Source of the DNA: VAZQ01 sp046733355
GTDB taxonomy: Bacteria > Pseudomonadota > Alphaproteobacteria > Rhizobiales > Xanthobacteraceae
Direction of reading: 5' to 3'
NCBI GenBank assembly: GCA_046733355.1
Contig: JBKPOZ010000126.1
Span: 1-64,000, forward strand
DNA: 64,000 bases
The notes beneath the pieces are model-generated. The model was not told where the DNA came from. It was given only the letters and a program-made list of their open reading frames with translations, and did not search any database. Shown piece after piece: positions 7,924 through 16,639 of this stretch; position 1 is the stretch's first letter, and each line of letters begins with the position of its first letter. The translations under genes were made by a program, and so were the position numbers.

Positions 7924-9129
7924 ATGAGTCTCTGGGCTGATTCCTCCCGCTACGTCCGGCGGCGCGCCGAGAAGGTGCACGCCATCGCTGCGCGCGCGCT
8001 CGATCGCGGCGCGCTCGCCTTCTTGGCCTCGCTCGCCGCCATAGGTGTGCTCGTGCCGCTTCTCAATCTCGCGGTGCCGCCCACCTCGCCCTTGCACATC
8101 TCGAGCTATTTCGTGGTGCTGTTGGGCAAATATCTGTGCTTCGCGTTGCTTGCATTGGCGATCGACCTGATCTGGGGTTACGGCGGCATTCTTTCGCTTG
8201 GCCACGGCGCTTTCTTCGCGCTCGGCGGTTACGCCATGGGCATGTATCTGATGCGCCAGATCGGCACCCGCGGCGTCTATGCGCATCCCGTGCTGCCGGA
8301 TTTCATGGTGTTTCTGAACTGGTCGGAGCTGCCGGTCTACTGGTATGGCTTTGAGTATTTCGCCTACGCGGCGATCATGATCGTGCTGGTGCCAGGCCTG
8401 CTTGCCTTGGTGTTCGGCTGGTTCGCCTTCCGCAGCCGGGTTAGCGGAGTCTATTTCGCCATCATCACGCAGGCGCTCACCTTTGCGCTGATGCTCGGAT
8501 TTTTCCGCAACAATTTCGGCTTCGGCGGCAACAACGGGCTCACGGATTTCAAGGACATTCTCGGCTTCAACGTGCAGGCGCCGGGCACGCGCGCGGCGCT
8601 TTTCGCCGCCTCCACGCTCGCCGTCATGCTCGGCTTTGTCGTTTGTCGCATCGTGGTGAGCTCGAAATTCGGCAACGTGCTCGTCGCCATTCGCGACGCG
8701 GAAGCGCGCGTGCGTTTTCTGGGTTACCGCGTCGAAGCCTACAAGCTGTTCGTGTTCACGCTGTCGGCTTGCATGGCCGGCATTGCCGGCGCCCTGTTCG
8801 TGCCGCAGGTCGGCATCATCAATCCGAGCGAATTTTCGCCCGCGAACTCCATCGAGGCGGTGATCTGGGTCGCGGTCGGCGGACGCGGCACGCTGACCGG
8901 CGCCGTGCTCGGTGCGATACTGGTGAATTATGCGAAGACCGCTTTCACCAGCGGCGTGCTCGCGCCCTACTGGCTGTTCGTGCTCGGCGGCCTGTTCGTG
9001 GCGGTCACCTTGCTGCTGCCGCGCGGCATTGTCGGCACCGTGCAGGATATCTGGCACCGCCTGCATACCACCACCGGCGCGTCCCCAATAGCACGCGTGT
9101 CAGACGAAGCACCTCGTCCCGCGGAGTAA
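7924..9129 (+). CDS. urtC: Urea ABC transporter permease UrtC
   Basis: A 401-residue LivM-like permease and second half of the urea channel. Recognisable segments are IDLIWGYGGILSLGHGAFFALGGYAMGMYLMRQIG (starting near residue 80), NNFGFGGNNGLTDFK, which is typical of UrtC, and the ATPase-contacting loop KFGNVLVAIRDAEARVRFLGYR near residue 255. The ATG at 7924 has AGGAAC upstream. The gene ends three bases before urtD. Confidence 0.95.
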   Translation: MSLWADSSRYVRRRAEKVHAIAARALDRGALAFLASLAAIGVLVPLLNLAVPPTSPLHISSYFVVLLGKYLCFALLALAIDLIWGYGGILSLGHGAFFALGGYAMGMYLMRQIGTRGVYAHPVLPDFMVFLNWSELPVYWYGFEYFAYAAIMIVLVPGLLALVFGWFAFRSRVSGVYFAIITQALTFALMLGFFRNNFGFGGNNGLTDFKDILGFNVQAPGTRAALFAASTLAVMLGFVVCRIVVSSKFGNVLVAIRDAEARVRFLGYRVEAYKLFVFTLSACMAGIAGALFVPQVGIINPSEFSPANSIEAVIWVAVGGRGTLTGAVLGAILVNYAKTAFTSGVLAPYWLFVLGGLFVAVTLLLPRGIVGTVQDIWHRLHTTTGASPIARVSDEAPRPAE

Positions 9130-9131
9130 GC

Positions 9132-9884
9132 ATGGATCCGCGCACGACCACCGCGCTTCTCTATCTCAACGGCGTGAGCGTGTCGTTCGAGGGCTTCCGC
9201 GCTCTCAACAATCTTTCCTTCACTATCGAGCCGGGCGAGATGCGCGCCATCATCGGCCCCAATGGCGCCGGCAAGACCACCATGATGGATGTGGTCACCG
9301 GCAAGACCCGCGCCGACGCGGGGGATATCTATTTCGATGGCGCCCACGACCTGTCGCGCCTCGACGAGACGGAGATCGCGCTTCTCGGAATCGGGCGCAA
9401 GTTTCAGAAGCCCACCGTGTTCGAGATGCACACGGTCGCCGACAATCTCGGGCTTGCACTCAAAGCCGACCGTCGCGCGCTCAGCACGCTTTCCTGGTTG
9501 CCCACGCCCGAGGAGAACGCGCGCATAGCCGAGATCCTCGAGATCACCCGCCTCGCTCCCGTGCGCGATCGCGTGGCCGGCCTGCTCTCGCACGGCCAGA
9601 AACAGTGGCTTGAGATCGGCATGCTGCTTGCACAGGATCCGAAGCTTCTCCTGGTCGACGAGCCGGCGGCCGGCATGACCGATGCGGAGACACGCCAGAC
9701 CGCCGAGCTCCTGAAAGAGATCAACCGCGATCGCACCGTGGTGGTGGTCGAGCATGACATGGCCTTCATCCGCGAGCTCGGGGTGAAGGTCACCTGTCTG
9801 CACGAGGGCTCGGTGCTCGCGGAGGGCACCATCGACCAGGTGTCGAGCAACCAGCGCGTGGTCGAAGTCTATCTGGGGCGCTGA
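9132..9884 (+). CDS. urtD: Urea ABC transporter ATP-binding protein UrtD
   Basis: A 250-residue ATPase of the LivG type. Walker A GPNGAGKTT is near residues 43-51, the signature is a variant LLSHGQKQWLEIGM, Walker B is LLLVDEPAAGMT and the switch His lies in VVVEHDMAF. The LSHGQKQWLEIGM variant is usual for UrtD. The start at 9132 follows the urtC stop closely. A longer frame reaching back into urtC is only a shadow. The stop TGA shares one base with the urtE ATG (TGATG), indicating coupled translation. Confidence 0.95.
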   Translation: MDPRTTTALLYLNGVSVSFEGFRALNNLSFTIEPGEMRAIIGPNGAGKTTMMDVVTGKTRADAGDIYFDGAHDLSRLDETEIALLGIGRKFQKPTVFEMHTVADNLGLALKADRRALSTLSWLPTPEENARIAEILEITRLAPVRDRVAGLLSHGQKQWLEIGMLLAQDPKLLLVDEPAAGMTDAETRQTAELLKEINRDRTVVVVEHDMAFIRELGVKVTCLHEGSVLAEGTIDQVSSNQRVVEVYLGR

Positions 9885-10579
9885 TGCTCGCCGTGAACGC
9901 TATCGATCTGCACTATGGCGCGGCGCAGACCTTGCGCGGCGTGTCGCTTGTCGCCGAGCCCGGCAAGGTGACCTGTGTCATGGGCAGGAACGGCGTCGGC
10001 AAGACGAGCCTTCTCGATGCGGTGGCCGGCCAGCATCCGGTGAGCAAAGGCACGATTATGCTTGACGGCGCTGATGTCACGCGACTTCCGGCGAGCGCGC
10101 GCGCGCGCCGCGGCATGGCCTACGTGCCGCAGGGCCGCGAGATCTTTCCGCTGCTCACGGTCGAGGAGAATCTCAAGACCGGCTTTGCCCCGCTCCCGCG
10201 CGAGCAGCGCTCCATTCCCGACGACGTGTTCGCGCTCTTTCCGGTGCTTGACGGCATGCGCAAGCGACGCGGCGGCGATCTTTCCGGCGGGCAGCAGCAG
10301 CAGCTCGCCATTGGCCGCGCGCTGGTCATGCGCCCGCGTCTTCTGTTGCTAGACGAGCCCACCGAGGGCATTCAGCCCTCCATCATCAAGGACATCGGCC
10401 GCGCCATTGCGTATTTGCGCAATCTCGGAAAGATCGCAATCGTGCTCGTCGAGCAGTATCTCGATTTCGCCCGCGAGCTGGGCGACTATTTCGCCGTGAT
10501 GGACCGCGGCGCAATCGTGTATGCCTGCACCCGCGCGGAGCTGGACGAGGTGGCGCTGCGCCGCGCCATGGCGATTTGA
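9884..10579 (+). CDS. urtE: Urea ABC transporter ATP-binding protein UrtE
   Basis: A 231-residue LivF-type ATPase that pairs with UrtD. Walker A is GRNGVGKTS near residue 35, the signature LSGGQQQQLAIGRAL is near 130, and Walker B is LLLLDEPTEGIQPSI. The segment EIFPLLTVEENLKTG is common to LivF/UrtE proteins. It is followed one base later by ureD, so transporter and urease genes form one transcription unit. Confidence 0.95.
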   Translation: MLAVNAIDLHYGAAQTLRGVSLVAEPGKVTCVMGRNGVGKTSLLDAVAGQHPVSKGTIMLDGADVTRLPASARARRGMAYVPQGREIFPLLTVEENLKTGFAPLPREQRSIPDDVFALFPVLDGMRKRRGGDLSGGQQQQLAIGRALVMRPRLLLLDEPTEGIQPSIIKDIGRAIAYLRNLGKIAIVLVEQYLDFARELGDYFAVMDRGAIVYACTRAELDEVALRRAMAI

Positions 10580-10580
10580 T

Positions 10581-11405
10581 ATGCAACGAGCACCGGCGTT
10601 GGCGGACGTATTTACGCAAAATCGCGCGCGAGGCCGCATTGCATTCTCGGTGCAGCAGCATGCGGGTGTCACGCGGCGCGCGCGGCTATTCGAGGAGGGC
10701 CCGCTGCGGCTGCGCTGCCCCAACTCCTCCGCCGCCGCGCTCGAAGCGGTGATCATCAACACGGCTGGGGGGATTGCGGGCGGCGACAGCCTGCGCATCG
10801 ATCTGAGCATCGCGGAGAATGCCCACCTGACGGTGACCACCGCGGCGGCTGAAAAAATCTATCGCAGCCTCGATCGGGATGCGGCCATCGATATCAAGGT
10901 CAAAGTGCAGTCTGGCGGGACGCTCGTCTGGCTGCCGCAGGAAACCATTCTCTTTGACCAGGCATGCCTCAAGCGCACCATCCACATCGATCTCGCGCGC
11001 TACGCGCCGCTCGTGTTTGCCGAAGCCGTCGTGTTCGGTCGCTCCGGGCACGGCGAGCAGCTTGCGCAAGGACGCCTCATCGACAGCTGGCGGCTTCATT
11101 GCGAAGGCCGTCTTCTCCACGCCGAGGCTGTGCGCTTCGACGACGCGATTGCGGAAAAACTTGCGCAGCGCGCGGTCACAGCAGGCAATATCGCTGTGGC
11201 GACGGTGCTGATCTATCCCGGGAATGAAAAACTGGCGGAGGTGCTGCGGGCGCAAGAATTCTTCGGCGAGGTCGGCGTGTCTGCCTGGAAGGGCATTGCC
11301 ATTGTACGCCTGTGCGCCCCCGAGGGCGTCGCGCTCAAGCGCGATCTCCTCACCGTGATCGGCTCGTTGCCATATGTCTCGCTTCCACGCATATGGTCCA
11401 ACTGA
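10581..11405 (+). CDS. ureD: Urease accessory protein UreD
   Basis: A 274-residue metallochaperone scaffold that binds apo-urease with UreF and UreG during nickel insertion. UreD features include LRCPNSSAAALEAVIINTAGGIAGGD near residue 45, TTAAAEKIYRS near 90 and LVWLPQETILFDQA near 115. The start ATG at 10581 immediately follows the urtE stop; the frame open upstream overlaps urtE and is not expected to be used. Unusually, the next gene (ureA) is separated by a 110-base palindromic repeat. Confidence 0.95.
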   Translation: MQRAPALADVFTQNRARGRIAFSVQQHAGVTRRARLFEEGPLRLRCPNSSAAALEAVIINTAGGIAGGDSLRIDLSIAENAHLTVTTAAAEKIYRSLDRDAAIDIKVKVQSGGTLVWLPQETILFDQACLKRTIHIDLARYAPLVFAEAVVFGRSGHGEQLAQGRLIDSWRLHCEGRLLHAEAVRFDDAIAEKLAQRAVTAGNIAVATVLIYPGNEKLAEVLRAQEFFGEVGVSAWKGIAIVRLCAPEGVALKRDLLTVIGSLPYVSLPRIWSN

Positions 11406-11437
11406 AACTAATGTCACAGGCGCTTATCTCGATCCGT

Positions 11438-11550
11438 TATCCTGAGGCGCGAGCGAGCGCAGCGAGCGAGCCTCGAAGGATGCACGGCCTCCGCACGGGC
11501 CGGATCGTTCGAGGCTCGGCGCGTTGCGCCGAGCACCTCAGGATGACGGA
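11438..11550. repeat. Palindromic repeat, family D, between ureD and ureA
   Basis: The element starts CCTGAGGCGCGAGCGAGCG and ends GAGCACCTCAGGATGACGG, with internal inverted segments GAGCCTCGAAGGAT and ATCGTTCGAGGCTC. A shorter inverted copy is at 34981-35041. It splits the urease operon but carries no T-run and no open frame. Confidence 0.8.
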
Positions 11551-11581
11551 GTGAGATGGGTGGTCGGAACGAGACTGCGCC

Positions 11582-11884
11582 ATGCATCTCACTCCACGCG
11601 AGAAAGATAAGCTCTTGATCGCCATGGCGGCGATGGTGGCGCGGCGGCGGCGCGAGCGCGGGGTGAAGCTCAACCATCCGGAAAGCGTCGCGCTCATCAC
11701 CGATTTCATCGTTGAGGGCGCGCGCGACGGCAAGACCGTGGCCGAGCTGATGGAGGCGGGCGCGCATGTGCTCACGCGCGCCGACGTCATGGAGGGCATC
11801 CCCGAGATGATCAAGGAGATCCAGGTCGAGGCCACGTTTCCGGACGGCACCAAGCTTGTCACCGTCCACGAACCGATTCGGTAG
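11582..11884 (+). CDS. ureA: Urease subunit gamma UreA
   Basis: At 100 residues this is the standard length for the small gamma subunit of the nickel urease (UreABC)3, which hydrolyses urea to ammonia and carbamate in the cytoplasm. Typical motifs are MHLTPREKDKLLIAMAAMVARRR at the N-terminus, GVKLNHPESVALI near residue 35 and a C-terminal VEATFPDGTKLVTVHEPI. It is followed five bases later by ureB. Confidence 0.97.
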   Translation: MHLTPREKDKLLIAMAAMVARRRRERGVKLNHPESVALITDFIVEGARDGKTVAELMEAGAHVLTRADVMEGIPEMIKEIQVEATFPDGTKLVTVHEPIR

Positions 11885-11889
11885 CAGCT

Positions 11890-12195
11890 GTGATTCCGGG
11901 CGAGAAGTTCATCAAGAAAGGCGAGATCGAGCTCAACAAGGGGCGCAGGACCGTCACCCTCGCGGTCACCAATACGGGTGACCGGCCCATCCAGGTGGGC
12001 TCGCATTATCATTTCTTTGAAACCAATCCGGCGCTGAAGTTCGATCGCAAGAAAGCGCGCGGCATGCGGCTCGATATTGCCGCGGGCACGGCAGTTCGCT
12101 TCGAGCCGGGGCAGACGCGCGACGTGACGCTCGTCGAGCTTTCCGGCAAGCGCACCATCTACGGCTTTCGCCAGGAAGTGATGGGAAAGCTGTGA
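11890..12195 (+). CDS. ureB: Urease subunit beta UreB
   Basis: A 101-residue beta subunit starting with GTG (VIPGEKFIKKGEIELN). It shows the diagnostic VTNTGDRPIQVGSHYHFFETN near residue 35 and AGTAVRFEPGQTRDVTLVE near 75. It is separate from ureA, as in most proteobacteria. It structures the flap over the ureC active site. The neighbouring genes and spacing are those of a normal urease operon. Confidence 0.97.
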   Translation: MIPGEKFIKKGEIELNKGRRTVTLAVTNTGDRPIQVGSHYHFFETNPALKFDRKKARGMRLDIAAGTAVRFEPGQTRDVTLVELSGKRTIYGFRQEVMGKL

Positions 12196-12213
12196 ATATG
12201 CCTGGAGTAGCAG

Positions 12214-13926
12214 ATGCCGATGCGCCTTGAGCGTTCCGTCTATGCCGACATGTTCGGCCCGACCACCGGTGACCGCGTGCGCCTTGCGGATACCGACATC
12301 ATCATCGAGGTCGAGCACGATCACACTACCTACGGCGAGGAGGTGAAGTTCGGCGGCGGCAAGGTAATCCGGGACGGCATGGGCCAGAGCCAGCTCAGTC
12401 AGCGCCAGGGCGCGGTGGATACCGTCATCACCAATGCGCTCATCCTCGACCACTGGGGCATCGTCAAAGCCGATATCGGCATCAGATCGGGCCGCATCAC
12501 CGCGATTGGCAAAGCCGGCAACCCCGACATCCAGCCCGATGTGACCATCGTGGTCGGACCCGGCACCGAGGTGATCGCAGGCGAAGGAAAGATTCTCACC
12601 GCCGGGGGTTTCGATACCCACATCCATTTCATCTGCCCGCAGCAGGTGGAAGAGGCGCTCATGTCGGGCGTGACGTCCATGCTCGGGGGTGGCACCGGAC
12701 CCGCGCACGGCACATTCGCGACCACCTGCACGCCCGGGCCCTGGCACATCGGCCGCATGATCCAGGCCGCGGATGGCTTGCCGATGAATCTCGGGTTCGC
12801 CGGCAAGGGCAACGCCTCGCGTCCCGCCGCGCTCGAGGAGATGATCAAGGCGGGCGCCTGCTCGCTGAAGCTGCACGAGGACTGGGGCACCACGCCCGCG
12901 GCGATTGACTGCTGCCTCTCGGTTGCCGACGACTACGACGTGCAGGTCATGATCCACACCGACACGCTCAACGAGTCCGGATTCGTCGAGGACACCATCG
13001 CTGCGTTCAACGGGCGCACCATTCACGCCTTCCACACCGAGGGCGCCGGGGGCGGGCATGCGCCCGACATCATCAAGGTCGCGGGGTTGCGCAATGTGCT
13101 CCCGTCATCCACCAATCCGACGCGGCCTTTCACCAAGAACACCATCGACGAACATCTCGACATGCTGATGGTCTGCCATCATCTGGATCCGTCGATCGCG
13201 GAGGATCTCGCCTTTGCGGAGAGCCGTATCCGCAAGGAGACCATTGCGGCCGAGGACATCCTGCACGACATGGGCGCGCTCTCGATGATGTCCTCGGACA
13301 GCCAGGCCATGGGGCGCATCGGCGAGGTGATCATCCGCACATGGCAGACCGCGGACAAGATGAAAAAGCAGCGCGGGCGGCTGCCTGAGGAGAAAGGCGA
13401 CAACGACAACGTGCGCGCCAAGCGGTACGTCGCCAAATACACGATCAACCCGGCGATCGCGCACGGCGTGTCGAAGCACATCGGCTCCGTGGAGAAGGGC
13501 AAGCTCGCCGATCTCGTGCTGTGGTCGCCCGCCTTCTTCGGCGTGAAGCCTGACTGCATCATCAAGGGCGGCAGCATTGTTGCCGCGCCGATGGGCGATC
13601 CCAATGCATCGATTCCCACTCCCCAGCCGGTGCACTACCGGCCGATGTTCGCGGCCTATGGGCGCGCGCAGACCGCCTGCGCCGTGGTTTTCGTCTCGAA
13701 GGCGGCCGTACAAGCCGGTATGCGCCGCAGCCTCGGCGTGGAGAAGGAGTTTCTGTCAGTCGAGAACACACGCGGCAAAATCTCGAAAAAGAGCATGGTG
13801 CACAACGACGCCACCCCGAAGATCGAGGTGGATCCGGAAACCTACGAGGTGCGCGCCGACGGCGAGTTGCTCACCTGCCCCCCCGCCGACGTCCTCCCCA
13901 TGGCGCAGCGCTACTTTTTGTTTTGA
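12214..13926 (+). CDS. ureC: Urease subunit alpha UreC (catalytic)
   Basis: A full-length 570-residue catalytic subunit. The active site looks complete: nickel-binding histidines in DTHIHFICPQQ (about residue 135), the carbamylated lysine in CSLKLHEDWG (about residue 219), IHTDTLNESGF and HTEGAGGGHAPD for further metal ligands, the catalytic flap histidine in VCHHLDP (about 322), and the last ligand Asp in MSSDSQAMGRIGE (about 362). Its stop shares a base with the ureE start. No frameshift or substitution of key residues was seen. Confidence 0.98.
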   Translation: MPMRLERSVYADMFGPTTGDRVRLADTDIIIEVEHDHTTYGEEVKFGGGKVIRDGMGQSQLSQRQGAVDTVITNALILDHWGIVKADIGIRSGRITAIGKAGNPDIQPDVTIVVGPGTEVIAGEGKILTAGGFDTHIHFICPQQVEEALMSGVTSMLGGGTGPAHGTFATTCTPGPWHIGRMIQAADGLPMNLGFAGKGNASRPAALEEMIKAGACSLKLHEDWGTTPAAIDCCLSVADDYDVQVMIHTDTLNESGFVEDTIAAFNGRTIHAFHTEGAGGGHAPDIIKVAGLRNVLPSSTNPTRPFTKNTIDEHLDMLMVCHHLDPSIAEDLAFAESRIRKETIAAEDILHDMGALSMMSSDSQAMGRIGEVIIRTWQTADKMKKQRGRLPEEKGDNDNVRAKRYVAKYTINPAIAHGVSKHIGSVEKGKLADLVLWSPAFFGVKPDCIIKGGSIVAAPMGDPNASIPTPQPVHYRPMFAAYGRAQTACAVVFVSKAAVQAGMRRSLGVEKEFLSVENTRGKISKKSMVHNDATPKIEVDPETYEVRADGELLTCPPADVLPMAQRYFLF

Positions 13927-14405
13927 TGACCTCGACCGTCCCGCGTGCGACCTCAGTATGCGCGATCGACATGCGCAATCGCGCCCGCGTGATTGACGAG
14001 GTGGTGCTCGCGGCCGACGAGCGCCACCGCCGTCGTGTTGCGCTCACCGGCGCGCGCGGCACCGCGTTTCTGCTCGATCTGCCGCACGCGACCGTGCTGC
14101 GCGACGGCTATGGCCTCGTGCTCGAGGATGGCGCAATCGTGCGCGTCGTCGGAAAGCCCGAGCCGCTCGTCGAAATCACTGCAGCGAATGCCGCCGAGCT
14201 CGCGCGCCTGGCGTGGCACATCGGGAACCGACACACCGAGGTGCAGGTCGTCGGCCAATCTCTGCGCATCCGCCGCGACCACGTGCTTGAAGAAATGCTG
14301 CGCGGCCTCGGCGCGCATCTGCATCCGATCGAAGTACCCTTCGAGCCCGAAACCGGCGCCTACCACTCGCATGGCCACCACCAGGACCACGATGACCACG
14401 CGTAA
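13926..14405 (+). CDS. ureE: Urease accessory nickel chaperone UreE
   Basis: A 159-residue protein that carries nickel to the UreDFG-apoprotein complex. The C-terminus is histidine-rich (YHSHGHHQDHDDHA), as in metal-storing UreE forms. The central GNRHTEVQVVG region, with the conserved metal-binding His, is near residue 100. ATG 13926 overlaps the ureC TGA by one base and is preferred over the TTG one codon upstream. The ureF start overlaps its 3' end. Confidence 0.93.
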   Translation: MTSTVPRATSVCAIDMRNRARVIDEVVLAADERHRRRVALTGARGTAFLLDLPHATVLRDGYGLVLEDGAIVRVVGKPEPLVEITAANAAELARLAWHIGNRHTEVQVVGQSLRIRRDHVLEEMLRGLGAHLHPIEVPFEPETGAYHSHGHHQDHDDHA

Positions 14406-15162
14406 AATTCGCGGGCTCGTCCGTTCGTCCCCGCGAAAACGGGGACCCAGGATTGTGGATTCCCGACCGCGGGGGAATGAGCGGTCGAACGACCTTGATG
14501 CGCCGGCGCTCTATCGGCTCATGGCGTGGCTGTCGCCCGCGTTTCCGACGGGCGCATTCTCCTATTCGAGCGGCCTCGAATGGGCGGTGCAGGCCGGCGA
14601 TGTGACCGACGAGGATTCGCTGCGTGCGTGGCTCAAAGTGATCATGCGAGAGGGCAGCGGGTTCTGTGACGCGGTTTTCTTTACGCATGCTTATCGCGCA
14701 GCCGCGCAGCACGATTCCGCGCACCTGCGGGAGACTGCCGAGCTCGCGCTCGCTTTCGCGTCCAGCAAGGAAAAATATTTGGAGACCACGGCCCAGGGCC
14801 GCGCTTTCCTCGATACCGTGCGTGCCGCCTGGCCGGCCGAGATGTTCGGCCAGCCCGATGCCGATATCGCGCTGCCTATCGCGGTTGCGCGTGCATGTGC
14901 GGCGCATGGCATTCCGGAAAAGCCGGCGCTCGCCTGTCTGCTGCAGGCCTACACCGCCAATCTCGTTTCCGCCGGCGTGCGCCTCATTCCCCTCGGCCAG
15001 ACGCAGGGCCAGCGGCTCATTGCGCAGCTCGAACCTCTCGTGCTCGCGACGGCGGAACGCGCTGCCTCGACGTCGCTCGATGACACCGGCAGCATCACGC
15101 TGCGTGCAGACCTCGCCTCGATGCGCCACGAAACCCAGTACACGCGATTGTTCAGATCGTGA
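14392..15162 (+). CDS. ureF: Urease accessory protein UreF with repeat-encoded N-terminus
   Basis: UreF assists UreG-dependent nickel loading. The conserved part starts at ALYRLMAWLSPAFPTGAFSYSSGLEWAV and continues to the usual C-terminus, with DTGSITLRADLASMRHETQYTRLFRS. ATG 14392, overlapping the end of ureE, is the first in-frame start that includes the conserved LYRL segment and gives 256 residues. In this reading residues about 12-32 are encoded by a family B repeat (14426-14484). GTG 14455, inside the repeat, is an alternative. ATG 14521 would drop the start of the first helix. The gene overlaps ureG by four bases. Confidence 0.9.
   Translation: MTTRKIRGLVRSSPRKRGPRIVDSRPRGNERSNDLDAPALYRLMAWLSPAFPTGAFSYSSGLEWAVQAGDVTDEDSLRAWLKVIMREGSGFCDAVFFTHAYRAAAQHDSAHLRETAELALAFASSKEKYLETTAQGRAFLDTVRAAWPAEMFGQPDADIALPIAVARACAAHGIPEKPALACLLQAYTANLVSAGVRLIPLGQTQGQRLIAQLEPLVLATAERAASTSLDDTGSITLRADLASMRHETQYTRLFRS
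14426..14484. repeat. Palindromic repeat, family B, inside ureF
   Basis: The same two-hairpin element as at 2949-3004 (CGTCCCCGCGAAAACGGGGACCC ... CCGCGGGGGAATGAGCGG). It is read open in the ureF frame as roughly SSPRKRGPRIVDSRPRGNERS. The length and phase of the insertion keep ureF in frame with the upstream ATG at 14392. Confidence 0.85.
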
Positions 15163-15791
15163 AAATGAGCACGCACGGGCCGCTGCGCGTCGGTGTCGGC
15201 GGGCCGGTGGGCTCCGGCAAGACCGCGCTCATGGACGCGCTCTGCAAGCGCCTGCGCGGATCCTACGAGATTGCCGCCATTACCAACGACATCTACACGA
15301 AATGGGACGCCGAGTTTCTTGTGCGCTCCGGCGCGCTCGCGCCCGAGCGCATCGCGGGCGTCGAGACGGGCGGCTGCCCGCATACCGCCATCCGCGAGGA
15401 CGCCTCCATCAATCTCGCGGCCGTCGCCGAGATGCAGAAGAAGTTTCCCGCACTCGATCTCGTGCTCATAGAATCGGGCGGCGACAATCTTGCTGCCACC
15501 TTCTCGCCCGAGCTTGCGGATCTCACGATTTACGTCATCGATGTCGCCGCCGGCGACAAGATCCCGCAAAAAGGTGGCCCCGGCATCACGCGCTCCGACC
15601 TTCTGGTGATCAACAAGATCGATCTTGCGCCTTACGTCGGTGCCTCGCTCGAAGTAATGGAGCGCGATGCGAAAAAAATGCGCGGCGCGCGCCCGTTCGT
15701 CTTTACTAACCTGCGCAGCGGCGATGGCGTCGAGCCGATCGCGACATTCATCGAGGAGAAAGGCGGGTTGCGTGCTACGATTTCGGCATGA
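15159..15791 (+). CDS. ureG: Urease accessory GTPase UreG
   Basis: This SIMIBI-class GTPase powers nickel insertion into urease. It has 210 residues. The P-loop GVGGPVGSGKTALMD is near residue 10, the metal-binding CPH motif is in VETGGCPHTAIREDASIN near residue 70, SGGDNLAATFSPELAD is near 105, and the guanine-specificity NKID is near 150. GTG 15159 overlaps the ureF stop (GTGA); ATG 15165, two codons on, is equally possible. The next gene starts within its stop codon. Confidence 0.96.
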   Translation: MKMSTHGPLRVGVGGPVGSGKTALMDALCKRLRGSYEIAAITNDIYTKWDAEFLVRSGALAPERIAGVETGGCPHTAIREDASINLAAVAEMQKKFPALDLVLIESGGDNLAATFSPELADLTIYVIDVAAGDKIPQKGGPGITRSDLLVINKIDLAPYVGASLEVMERDAKKMRGARPFVFTNLRSGDGVEPIATFIEEKGGLRATISA

Positions 15792-16633
15792 AGCTCCTGA
15801 GCTATAGCGTTGCGGGAAAGCAAAGCTTTGGGGCAGTGGCCGGCGAGGGCGTCATTGATCTCCGCGAGCGCCTTTCCGGCCACTGCGCGACCCTGCGCGA
15901 GGCTCTTGCCGCCGACGCGATTACGGAAATGAGGCAAATCGCCGAGGTAACAAAACCCGATCACCGGCTTGGCGAGATCACCTTTCTGCCGCCCATTACG
16001 CAGCCGGAAAAAATTCTCTGCGCCGGCATCAACTACCACTCACACGCGGTGGAGACCGGCCGTGACATCCCCAAGGCGCCGAGCATGTTTCTGCGTCTTT
16101 CCAGCACGCTGGTGGCGCACAACGGCGCGCTGGTGCGTCCTTCGGTTTCCACCCAATTCAATTACGAGGGCGAACTCGCCCTCGTCATCGGCCGCCCCGG
16201 CCGGCAAATCGCGGAGGAACGCGCGCTCGATCATGTGGCCGGCTACAGCTGCTTCGTCGACGGCAGCGTGCGCGATTACCAAAGATTCTCCGTCACGGCC
16301 GGAAAGAATTTCCCAAACACCGGGGCGCTCGGACCGTGGATCGTGACCACCGACGAAATCGGCGATCCCGCGCGGCTCGTCCTTGTCACGCGGCTGAACG
16401 GCCGCGAGGTGCAGCGAGCGACCACCGATCTCCTCATCCATTCGGTCGCGCGCATCGTCTCCTTCTGTTCGCAGTTCACCGCGCTCGCGCCCGGCGATGT
16501 CATCGCCACCGGCACGCCCGAGGGCGTCGGCCAGAGCCGCCGGCCGCCGCTGTGGCTCAAGGCAGGCGACTTGCTCGAAGTGGAAATCTCCCGCGTCGGC
16601 GCGCTGCGCAGCCGTGTCGTTGACGGCACATAG
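15788..16633 (+). CDS. Fumarylacetoacetate hydrolase family protein
   Basis: A 281-residue FAH-superfamily enzyme with the usual small N-terminal domain and a C-terminal catalytic domain. The segments ILCAGINYHSHAVETG, NYEGELALVIGR (metal-binding Glu residues), SCFVDGSVRDYQ and DVIATGTPEGVG are typical. Family members hydrolyse or decarboxylate 2,4-diketo acids with a bound divalent metal. Its ATG overlaps the ureG stop, so it is transcribed with urease, although no urea-related role is known for the family. It might handle a product of an amide co-substrate, but that is speculation. The exact substrate is unknown. Confidence 0.88.
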   Translation: MKLLSYSVAGKQSFGAVAGEGVIDLRERLSGHCATLREALAADAITEMRQIAEVTKPDHRLGEITFLPPITQPEKILCAGINYHSHAVETGRDIPKAPSMFLRLSSTLVAHNGALVRPSVSTQFNYEGELALVIGRPGRQIAEERALDHVAGYSCFVDGSVRDYQRFSVTAGKNFPNTGALGPWIVTTDEIGDPARLVLVTRLNGREVQRATTDLLIHSVARIVSFCSQFTALAPGDVIATGTPEGVGQSRRPPLWLKAGDLLEVEISRVGALRSRVVDGT

Positions 16634-16639
16634 TCCGCA

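Noticed and set aside
7468..9066. 532-codon frame opposite urtB-urtC
   Set aside because: Antisense shadow with charged, low-complexity composition; urtB and urtC are certain.
11437..13059. 540-codon open frame opposite ureA-ureC
   Set aside because: It crosses three genuine urease genes in antisense and shows no domain.
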